Of a stretch of DNA of 26,278 nucleotides, positions 20,782-26,278 are shown in pieces; the stretch's first letter is position 1, and each line of letters opens with the position of its first letter. Under the pieces are notes generated by a model that was given only the letters and a program-made list of their open reading frames with translations, was not told the origin of the DNA and did not search any database. Source of the stretch: UBA3064 sp023258775 (lineage in GTDB: Bacteria; Pseudomonadota; Gammaproteobacteria; Burkholderiales; Burkholderiaceae_E); NCBI GenBank assembly GCA_044355655.1, contig JBIKXS010000043.1:1-26278 (forward strand), in the 5' to 3' direction. A program made the translations under genes and the position numbers.

Positions 20782-20974
20782 AGTGGTGTCACGTATTGAG
20801 CATGCCCTGCAGCGTGACATACCGGTTGAGCCCGAAGATAACAGCAACAAACGGGTGAATCCTCCGATGCTGAATGAGCTTGCAGAGGTCGCAGGGTTGA
20901 CAAAGACATATCTCGACCGCTACCTGCCTGGCATGCGTCAACGCAGGCTGTCCGCTGGCTGCGTATGGCCCTGA
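20750..20974 (+). CDS. Small overlapping ORF of unknown function
   Basis: ATG 20750 lies inside the end of the phosphoesterase gene and the frame runs 74 codons to TGA 20974, overlapping the following EamA gene by 10 bp. The product is mixed hydrophilic with a helix containing L-N-E-L-A-E-V-A-G-L-T-K and no signal or membrane span. The overlaps at both ends would allow coupling of three genes, but no family was recognised and the frame may be a fragment. The 183 bp between the flanking genes contain nothing else. Confidence 0.3.
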   Translation: MSHEYFSIIGEVVSRIEHALQRDIPVEPEDNSNKRVNPPMLNELAEVAGLTKTYLDRYLPGMRQRRLSAGCVWP

Positions 20975-21822
20975 CTTGGGGCGTGGTAGCTGCGGTGTTG
21001 TTCGGCGCGCTATTGCACGCCTCTTGGAACGCGCTTGTCAAGTCAAGCACTGACAAGGCCCTCGATACCGCCGTTATCCACCTCGTGGGCAGCTTCATTG
21101 GGTTCCCACTATTGCTGTTGGCGGGCTTGCCGCCACCACAGGCCTGGCCATTCATAGGCGCATCGGTGGTGATCCACATCGCCTACTATATCGCGCTGAC
21201 AGGCGCCTACCAGCATGGCGATTTGGGGTTGACCTATCCGCTGATGCGGGGCATCGGGCCGATGTTGGTGGCTCTGTCTTCCTCGCTGGCGCTTGGCGAG
21301 CGTTTGTCCCCGCTGGCTTGGGCTGGGGTTGTGGGCGTGAGCAGCGGCGTGCTCGTACTTGGGCTTTCACAGCGCGCGTTGCAGCAGCCCAAGGCTATCG
21401 CCTTCGCACTGATCAACGCGGTGGTCATTGCGATTTACACCGTGGTCGACGCTATCGGTGCGCGTATGGCCGTGGCCCATGGTGGCAGCGCGCTACAGTA
21501 TGTGGCTACCCTCTTTGTGCTGGACGGCTGGCCATTTGGGCTGCTGGTCTTGCGGCAGCGAGGATTTGCGCGCGTCTTGCCGTATGCTCGCGCGCGCCTG
21601 CCCGTTGCCACGCTGGGTGCGGCAGCGTCGCTGGGCTCCTACGGCATAGCGTTGTGGGCTATGACCCACGCACCCGTGGCGACGGTGGCAGCGTTGCGCG
21701 AAACCTCGGTGCTGTTTGCCGCCTTGCTGGGCACTTGGTTCCTCAAGGAGCCTTTCTCATGGCGCCGTGGGATAGGCACAGCCGTGATCCTCTCGGGAGT
21801 GATGTCACTACGCATGAGTTGA
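20965..21822 (+). CDS. EamA/DMT-superfamily permease
   Basis: A 285-residue membrane protein with ten hydrophobic segments arranged as two EamA repeats, the normal drug/metabolite transporter layout. Visible are H-A-S-W-N-A-L-V-K in the first helix, Y-P-L-M-R-G-I-G-P at the end of helix 4, and R-E-T-S-V-L-F-A-A-L-L-G in the second repeat, matching the expected repeat ends. Such proteins export amino acids or other metabolites; the substrate is unknown. Codon use is more GC-rich than in the phosphoesterase gene before it. ATG 20965 overlaps the end of the small ORF. Confidence 0.88.
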   Translation: MALTWGVVAAVLFGALLHASWNALVKSSTDKALDTAVIHLVGSFIGFPLLLLAGLPPPQAWPFIGASVVIHIAYYIALTGAYQHGDLGLTYPLMRGIGPMLVALSSSLALGERLSPLAWAGVVGVSSGVLVLGLSQRALQQPKAIAFALINAVVIAIYTVVDAIGARMAVAHGGSALQYVATLFVLDGWPFGLLVLRQRGFARVLPYARARLPVATLGAAASLGSYGIALWAMTHAPVATVAALRETSVLFAALLGTWFLKEPFSWRRGIGTAVILSGVMSLRMS

Positions 21823-21954
21823 CCTAAGGATAAGCATTTAGAACAGTTCGGCGAGGCCAGCCCAAACCCGAGGACAGATCAAACAATACCCGATCCGAGA
21901 TCATGCTTGGACCTTGATTAAGAGGCTCTGCTTCGTCTGGGATATGATGTTTGG

Positions 21955-22371
21955 ATGATGCGCTTAACCCATCACCTAATCTGGCTTTGCATCGCCGCCC
22001 TTTGCTTTCAAGTCGTTGTGAGTACTGGTCTTTGCAAAGTCTCTGCTGGACATTCAGTAGATGCTTCGCTTGGTGCGCTTTGCCATAGTGGGGGTGAGGG
22101 ATCAGCAGGACATGATGTTCATGAGCGCAAGGAAACGTCGAATTGGATTGATGCTGCTGGACAAGAGCAGTTCTTAGCAAGCATTCAAGTCTTCGATGAT
22201 GAACGAACCAATGGCAACCCCCAGGCTGACAGCCATCATTGCTGCGTGGCTGACCTGTCAATGACTCGAATACCTTCAATGGCTGACTACCGACAAGAGG
22301 CACCGCGCCAAGCCTTGTTGTCATGGCACAGCTTTGCCCAGAAGCCTCAACACCGCCCCCCCATTGCATAA
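21955..22371 (+). CDS. Secreted Cys/His-containing protein, possible DUF2946 relative
   Basis: A 138-residue protein with a signal peptide (L-I-W-L-C-I-A-A-L-C-F-Q-V-V-V-S-T) and a mature part with several His and Cys: L-C-H-S-G-G-E-G, G-H-D-V-H-E-R and S-H-H-C-C-V-A-D. Paired cysteines near the end with flanking His recall DUF2946, but the usual C-P-x-C is not present, so membership is uncertain. ATGs occur at 21955 and 21958. It sits 105 bp upstream of a cupredoxin gene in the same direction, which supports a role in copper handling in the cell envelope. Confidence 0.55.
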   Translation: MMRLTHHLIWLCIAALCFQVVVSTGLCKVSAGHSVDASLGALCHSGGEGSAGHDVHERKETSNWIDAAGQEQFLASIQVFDDERTNGNPQADSHHCCVADLSMTRIPSMADYRQEAPRQALLSWHSFAQKPQHRPPIA

Positions 22372-22388
22372 ACCACGATTGAATTCAA

Positions 22389-22406
22389 TAAGTGTCTGAT
22401 CACTTA
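22389..22406 (+). promoter_or_regulatory. Inverted repeat between the Cys/His gene and the cupredoxin gene
   Basis: TAAGTG-N6-CACTTA lies 17 bp after the first stop and about 70 bp before the next ATG. It could be an operator of the cupredoxin gene; with AT-rich arms and no T-run it is a poor terminator. Confidence 0.3.
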
Positions 22407-22476
22407 AGGTGATTGCCAGACTAGGTTCAAATCGATTGGTCTTTCGATGAGGAAGGCCAGGTTTTAGGGGAAACTC

Positions 22477-23475
22477 ATGCAGGTTTCATTAGCGCGCCAC
22501 CACGGCGCAATGTTGCTCAAGTATAGCGGTATTAGTTTTATATCAGGCGCAGTCAATCACGGATTTTTCAGCGGCGAGCGATCACTTTGGACCGCTGCAG
22601 TCGGTGTTGCGCTTTTTTTGTTGGGTGCATTTTTAGCTCTTCGCCTAAGTGGTGGGCGTCAGGCTGAGGCTGGGGACCAAGCCAACAGCAACTCGCCAGG
22701 TACGCCAAGCAGTCTTACACGCACGCTTTTGCTTGGCGCGCTACTGTCAATCGGACTAGGGTTTTTCACAGGCGGCCTGCAGCACTTTCCCGATTCGCCA
22801 CAGCGTAGCGCCTGGGTTGTGCCGCTTGGTTTTTTTATCTCGATTGCTGCGCTCGTTTATGAACTCGATTTGCGTTGGCGCCCTAATCACAGCGCGTATA
22901 CGCTGATGGTTGGCAGTTTCATCACGCTAGCAAGTGTTGGCGCATGGCGATGGTTTGAGGCGAACCCGACCTGGATGGGCGACCATGCCCATCATCACGC
23001 TTCTGCCGCAGGCGGCGAGGTACATGGCGCTGCTGGGCATCAACACCAGACGGATGCCCATGACGATCACAAGCTGCAAGATGCGACCGAATCAGGTTTG
23101 CTCGCTATGACGGTCGATCGCACAATTGCCATTCGCATGGATGACAAGATGCGTTTTTACCCTGATCGTTTCGACGTAAAGGCGGGTGAAACGGTGAAGC
23201 TTCTCGTATCGAACGAAGGGAGTCTCCCGCATGAACTCGTGCTCGGTAGCGATAAAGAGATTACCGAGCACGCGACAGAAATGAAGAAACATCGTGGGCA
23301 TCATCACCACCATGCACATGACTCAAAGACGGTAGCGATTAGCCTGGAGCCTGGTAAAGAGTCGATGCTCATTGTTCGCTTTGAGAAGGCTGGACAACTT
23401 CAAATGGCCTGCCTGGTTCCCGGTCATTACGAAGCGGGGATGCGTGGTCTTGTCACGGTTGGTCAGCGCTCCTGA
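22477..23475 (+). CDS. Membrane-anchored cupredoxin with His-rich linkers
   Basis: A 332-residue protein of two parts. Residues 1-160 hold four or five membrane helices (about 17-30, 38-57, 83-102, 113-131, 141-157). A His-rich linker follows (D-H-A-H-H-H at 169-174, then more to 198), then a cupredoxin domain from 212 to the end. Its type-1 copper ligands are all visible: H252 in P-H-E-L, then C312, H317 and M322 in C-L-V-P-G-H-Y-E-A-G-M. A second His cluster (H-H-H-H-H, 275-279) interrupts the domain as a loop. The copper domain should face the periplasm and bind or transfer copper. GGGG lies seven bases before the ATG. Electron transfer or storage are alternatives to delivery. Confidence 0.82.
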   Translation: MQVSLARHHGAMLLKYSGISFISGAVNHGFFSGERSLWTAAVGVALFLLGAFLALRLSGGRQAEAGDQANSNSPGTPSSLTRTLLLGALLSIGLGFFTGGLQHFPDSPQRSAWVVPLGFFISIAALVYELDLRWRPNHSAYTLMVGSFITLASVGAWRWFEANPTWMGDHAHHHASAAGGEVHGAAGHQHQTDAHDDHKLQDATESGLLAMTVDRTIAIRMDDKMRFYPDRFDVKAGETVKLLVSNEGSLPHELVLGSDKEITEHATEMKKHRGHHHHHAHDSKTVAISLEPGKESMLIVRFEKAGQLQMACLVPGHYEAGMRGLVTVGQRS

Positions 23476-23628
23476 CGATAGATCAAGCGAGCATACCGAT
23501 CTAAATATCATTTAGATATGGTTGATGCCTCAGCTTGATCTTACTGCCGATGAGCGGATGAGTACCATTTGATTGGCATCGCGGCGCAATACTTTGTCGG
23601 ATTCGAGCCTTGAGATGGTTCGATCACC

Positions 23629-24738
23629 CTAGGGCAGCGCTGCGGCCAACATTCGGATACCTTTGTCGATCTCTGCGACCTTGAGACTTGCGTAACCGAG
23701 CACGAAGCCGGCACAACGCTCTTTGCGAAACCTGCCACCCTCAGCGTAGAGCGGTGTAACGGGCCAAATGCCGATCCCTCGTTCCTTTGCTTTATCGATA
23801 AATCGTTGTTCGGCGCGTCTTGGTATTCCGTTGAACCAGACGACCACGTGGAGCCCCGAGTCTGTACCTTCCACGCGTGCACGGGAGCCCAGATGTCTCG
23901 AAATCGACTCTACGATCGCGCTTCGGCGACGTTCGTTTTCTCGCTTCAGACGGCGCAGATGGCGTTCATATGCTCCGCTTCGAATGAGTTCGGCGAGCAC
24001 TGCCTGCTCCAACACGGGCGCATGCCTATCGGCCAACTGTTTGGCCTGACGAAACGGTGTGACAAGCGCATGCGGCAGTACCAAATAGCCCAACCGCAAC
24101 TGTGGCGAAAGCGCTTTGGAGAAGGTTCCGATGTAGAGCACACGGCTGCTGTTGTCCAGCGCCTGCAAGGGATCAACCGGACGTAGTCCATAGCGAAATT
24201 CGCTGTCATAGTCGTCCTCTAGGATCCAACTCGAAGAGCGCTGTGCCCAAGCCAGTAGCGCATGGCGGCGACTGATCGACATCACCGACCCCAAGGGAAA
24301 CTGATGCGATGGCGTCACGTAGGCAAGGCTGCAGCGTCTTTCAGGAAGTGCGGAAGTGACCATTCCTTGCTCGTCCACCGGCGTGGCGATGATCTTTGCT
24401 CCTGCTGCTTCAAAGGTGCGGCGAGCCATCAGGTAGCACGGCTCCTCCATCACCAAAGGGTTTCTCGGATCAATCAGAAGCTTGGAGCAGAGTTCGAGTC
24501 CCTGTTGTGCACCCTGCACAATCAGTATCTGTTCGGCCGTGCATTGCAGGCCGCGCGCTCTCATCAGGTATCCCCGTATCTCCTTTCTCAGCAGTTCCTC
24601 ACCTTCCCGGGACCGGTAGTACAGATGCTGTTGCCGCTGTGTCAGCATTCGGTTGTAAAGCCTGCGCCATGTAAGCGTTGGGAAATCTTCGTCCGCAATT
24701 GCTCCGTAAAGAAAATTGATGTGGCGAGGATCTGCCAT
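23629..24738 (-). CDS. MocR-type regulator, aminotransferase-like domain (separated from its DNA-binding half)
   Basis: A 369-residue fold-type I aminotransferase domain: H-I-N-F-L-Y-G at the start, L-I-V-Q-G-A-Q-Q-G-L-E-L, E-D-D-Y-D-S-E-F-R-Y (174-183) and the PLP lysine K208 in G-T-F-S-K-A-L-S-P. In MocR/PdxR proteins this domain follows a GntR helix-turn-helix in one chain. Here the helix-turn-helix frame ends 26 bp earlier. In this frame the DNA upstream of ATG 24738 reads L-N-Q-L-S-L-P-Q-P-P, a typical MocR linker, so one missing base near 24768 would restore a single gene. It is divergent from paiB, which it probably regulated. Confidence 0.85.
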   Translation of the reverse strand: MADPRHINFLYGAIADEDFPTLTWRRLYNRMLTQRQQHLYYRSREGEELLRKEIRGYLMRARGLQCTAEQILIVQGAQQGLELCSKLLIDPRNPLVMEEPCYLMARRTFEAAGAKIIATPVDEQGMVTSALPERRCSLAYVTPSHQFPLGSVMSISRRHALLAWAQRSSSWILEDDYDSEFRYGLRPVDPLQALDNSSRVLYIGTFSKALSPQLRLGYLVLPHALVTPFRQAKQLADRHAPVLEQAVLAELIRSGAYERHLRRLKRENERRRSAIVESISRHLGSRARVEGTDSGLHVVVWFNGIPRRAEQRFIDKAKERGIGIWPVTPLYAEGGRFRKERCAGFVLGYASLKVAEIDKGIRMLAAALP

Positions 24739-24764
24739 TGGGGGCTGAGGCAGGGAGAGTTGAT

Positions 24765-25073
24765 TTAGCCGTTGGCCATATCCTGAAAGCGCAGCGGCTT
24801 GTCTGGGGGGTTGCTGTCTGTTGGTTTTTGCTTAATCTGAGAAGACATAATCTCGCTGGAAACGCGTGCGCGTGCGCCTTTAGCCGTTTCTATGTAACCC
24901 TCTGCAGCGAGTTGTTCGTAGATCACCACCACGGTGCTACGTGAAACGCCAAGATCGGCCGCAAGCGACCGAGTGGATGGCAGTTTTTCTCCAGCCATCA
25001 GGGCGCCCGAATCGATGCGGTTGCGAATCAATTCATAGATTCGGTAACTGGCGGTTTCTTGCGTGGTCTTCAA
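24765..25073 (-). CDS. GntR-type helix-turn-helix, N-terminal half of a split MocR regulator
   Basis: A 102-residue frame starting at TTG 25073 (first available start after a stop). It is a GntR-family DNA-binding domain: R-I-Y-E-L-I-R-N-R-I-D-S-G-A-L, G-E-K-L-P-S-T-R-S-L-A-A-D-L-G-V-S-R-S-T-V-V and Y-E-Q-L-A-A-E-G-Y-I-E. It ends at TAA 24765 just where the aminotransferase half begins one frame over. As a lone domain it could still bind DNA but would lack PLP sensing. A single-base sequencing error is equally possible. Confidence 0.85.
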   Translation of the reverse strand: MKTTQETASYRIYELIRNRIDSGALMAGEKLPSTRSLAADLGVSRSTVVVIYEQLAAEGYIETAKGARARVSSEIMSSQIKQKPTDSNPPDKPLRFQDMANG

Positions 25074-25167
25074 CTGGTATGGTGATTATGTAAAGCACTG
25101 GATCTTCTAATAAAACCAGTTTGACAGCAAGATGAGCTTGATCCCAGTGAACTCGAAGGATAAGTTG
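25074..25167. promoter_or_regulatory. Divergent promoter region with ACTGG-type repeats
   Basis: Between the MocR start and paiB the half-site recurs: AACTGGT at 25072-25078, CACTGG near 25097 and ACCAGTT, its inverse, near 25115. Repeats of one element in both orientations between divergent genes are typical of MocR binding regions. GAAGGA at 25155-25160 serves paiB. Confidence 0.45.
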
Positions 25168-25803
25168 ATGTATATCCCAGCCCATTTCGCGATGGAGCGG
25201 CCCTCTCAGATGCGTGCCATCATTGAACAACACCCACTTGGCGCGCTTGTCACATTGGGTGGGGATGGGCTGGACGCAAATCACATACCTTTTGAGTTAG
25301 ATCCAACCCAAGGTTCATTTGGCGTACTCACTGCTCACGTCGCTCGCGCTAATCCGGTGTGGCAGCAGTGCAAAAAAGGCGCAGAGGTGCTAGTCATCTT
25401 TCGCGGTAATGAGAGTTACATCTCGCCCAACTGGTACCCTAGCAAGCACGAAACACACCGGCAGGTACCCACCTGGAACTACGAAGTGGTGCATGTGCAC
25501 GGCCGTCTGTCGGTGATGGATGAGGAGCGCTTCGTGCGGGGCGTCGTGGCTCGCCTGACACGAACCCATGAATCCGGCGAGCCCAAACCGTGGAAGATGG
25601 GTGATTCCGCACCCGAGTACATCGACGGCATGCTCAAAGCCATTGTGGGTATCGAAATCGCCATCACCCGGATGGAGGGCAAAGCCAAGTTGAGTCAGAA
25701 CCGTGAGCCAAGGGATCGCCTGAATGCAGCCGACACTCTGATGGCGAAGGGGGCGGCAGGACTGGGCATGTCCATGCTGAATGTGATGAAGGAGTCATCG
25801 TAA
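25168..25803 (+). CDS. PaiB-family FMN-binding protein
   Basis: A 211-residue PaiB-like protein. ATG 25168 has GAAGGA eight bases ahead and begins the conserved M-Y-I-P-A-H-F motif; the upstream ATG at 25132 lacks such a site. Other blocks are H-P-L-G-A-L-V-T, N-H-I-P-F, A-H-V-A-R-A-N-P-V-W, S-Y-I-S-P-N-W-Y and V-P-T-W-N-Y-E-V-V-H-V-H-G, all typical of the family. PaiB has a split-barrel flavin-binding fold; in Bacillus it acts on sporulation and protease genes, while in Proteobacteria its role is unclear. A flavin-fold neighbour lies 2 bp downstream and a MocR regulator is divergent. Confidence 0.9.
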   Translation: MYIPAHFAMERPSQMRAIIEQHPLGALVTLGGDGLDANHIPFELDPTQGSFGVLTAHVARANPVWQQCKKGAEVLVIFRGNESYISPNWYPSKHETHRQVPTWNYEVVHVHGRLSVMDEERFVRGVVARLTRTHESGEPKPWKMGDSAPEYIDGMLKAIVGIEIAITRMEGKAKLSQNREPRDRLNAADTLMAKGAAGLGMSMLNVMKESS

Positions 25804-25805
25804 TC

Positions 25806-26156
25806 ATGACTGAACAAAGGCAAGCCGGCTATCGGGTATCGGACCGCAATCAGGTCAAGCGACGACACGACCGTGGTTTTTACGATCACGCCACGGTGCA
25901 TGCCTTGCTGGACGCAGCCATGCTCTGTCATGTGTCCTATGTCGTTGAAGGGCAGCCCTTTTGTACGCCGACCTTCTTTTGGCGCGAGGGCAGTCGCCTT
26001 TACTGGCACGGCAGTAGCGCCAGTCGCATGTTGCGAAATCTCACCCATGGTGAGCCGGCCTGCCTGACCGTCACGCATCTGGATTCTTTGGTCCTGGCTC
26101 GGTCGGGGTTTAATCACTCGGCCGATTACCGATCGGTCATGGCCTTCGGAAAGTAA
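25806..26156 (+). pseudogene. Pyridoxamine 5'-phosphate oxidase-like flavin protein, truncated
   Basis: The 116 visible residues match the N-terminal part of this split-barrel family: R-R-H-D-R-G-x-Y-D at 19-27, then L-C-H-V-S-Y-V-V-E-G-Q-P-F-C-T-P-T-F-F-W and L-Y-W-H-G-S-S-A-S-R-M-L. Relatives continue past the R-S-V-M-A-F-G point for about 100 residues. Here the stop follows directly after that motif, at 26154-26156, where the sequence changes to GTAAGTGATCC, resembling the start of an IS66-type element. The gene starts 2 bp after paiB and was probably co-transcribed. The truncated form lacks the C-terminal part of the fold. Confidence 0.75.
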
Positions 26157-26278
26157 GTGATCCATAAAGTACACGCTTCACAACGCCGTTTCTGAGTGGG
26201 ATGCTTGCCCGATCCGAATGAAGAGGGGTGAGCGTGATGTTGGACCAGGATCAGTACTGGCTGGGGCATTTAAAGGCG
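26153..26278 (+). mobile_element. Possible left end of an IS66-type insertion sequence
   Basis: The break in the oxidase gene falls at GTAAG, the usual terminal bases of IS66-family elements, and a new gene with a good ribosome binding site starts 84 bp inside. The other end and the transposase are outside the window, so the assignment rests on the end bases, the gene break and the small gene that follows. Confidence 0.4.
26237..26278 (+). CDS. Start of an unknown gene, possibly an IS66-type accessory protein
   Basis: ATG 26237, with AGAGGGG about ten bases upstream, opens a frame M-L-D-Q-D-Q-Y-W-L-G-H-L-K-A that leaves the window. This type of start (acidic, then Y-W-x-x-H) resembles IS66 TnpA-like helix-turn-helix proteins, but 14 residues are too few to be sure. 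Confidence 0.35.
   Translation, partial: MLDQDQYWLGHLKA

Noticed and set aside
23499..23517. Hairpin ATCTAAAT-ATC-ATTTAGAT as terminator of the cupredoxin gene
   Set aside because: The stem is AT-only apart from one pair and no T-run follows, so a rho-independent terminator is not supported.

Overview
The window looks like a chromosomal accessory region of a betaproteobacterium, most likely Burkholderiales (Alcaligenaceae or Comamonadaceae type). Pointers are two Bug/TctC-type solute-binding proteins, a copper locus built from DUF2946 proteins and a copper-uptake-associated protein, and paralogous ChpB, HigB and VapC modules of the kind common in that order. This assignment is by protein family only; no rRNA or tRNA gene is present to confirm it.

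Layout. (1) 1-1212: end of a zinc/manganese ABC transporter, with the substrate-binding protein C-terminus and the membrane permease. (2) 1.2-8.6 kb: an unusually dense set of type II toxin-antitoxin (TA) loci, intact and decayed, around a mandelate-racemase-type enolase-superfamily gene. In order: a ParE/RelE remnant, a MazF remnant, a deleted mazEF duplicate, an intact chpS-chpB pair, an intact Phd-VapC pair, a gutted higBA, an intact mazEF, and a higBA whose toxin carries one nonsense codon. Two further TA pairs lie at 11.1-11.7 and 14.5-15.1 kb. Four copies of a roughly 80-130 bp dispersed repeat lie between these modules. (3) 7.3-14.5 kb: a broken copper locus (MbnH-like di-heme enzyme C-terminus, two DUF2946 proteins, two tiny membrane proteins, a copper-uptake-associated protein, a signal-peptide stub). 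It is interrupted by prophage debris (pieces of a large phage protein, a polymerase exonuclease domain, a helicase C-terminus and a terminase) and by TA modules.

(4) 15.2-18.6 kb: an MFS permease converging with two tandem Bug-type periplasmic binding proteins, suggesting organic-acid uptake, bounded by an IS256 transposase remnant. (5) 19.0-21.8 kb: a secreted UshA/5'-nucleotidase-family phosphoesterase, a small overlapping ORF and an EamA permease. (6) 21.9-23.5 kb: a secreted Cys/His-containing protein and a membrane-anchored cupredoxin with His-rich linkers, probably a second copper unit. (7) 23.6-26.3 kb: a MocR-type regulator split by an apparent frameshift, divergent from paiB and a pyridoxamine-phosphate-oxidase-like gene cut off where a possible IS66-like element begins.

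The most unusual signals are the TA density with several stages of decay side by side, the dispersed repeat whose copies vary mostly at silent positions of one reading frame, and a chimeric open frame joining a phage protein to a di-heme cytochrome. No complete new defence or metabolic system could be demonstrated from the sequence alone.
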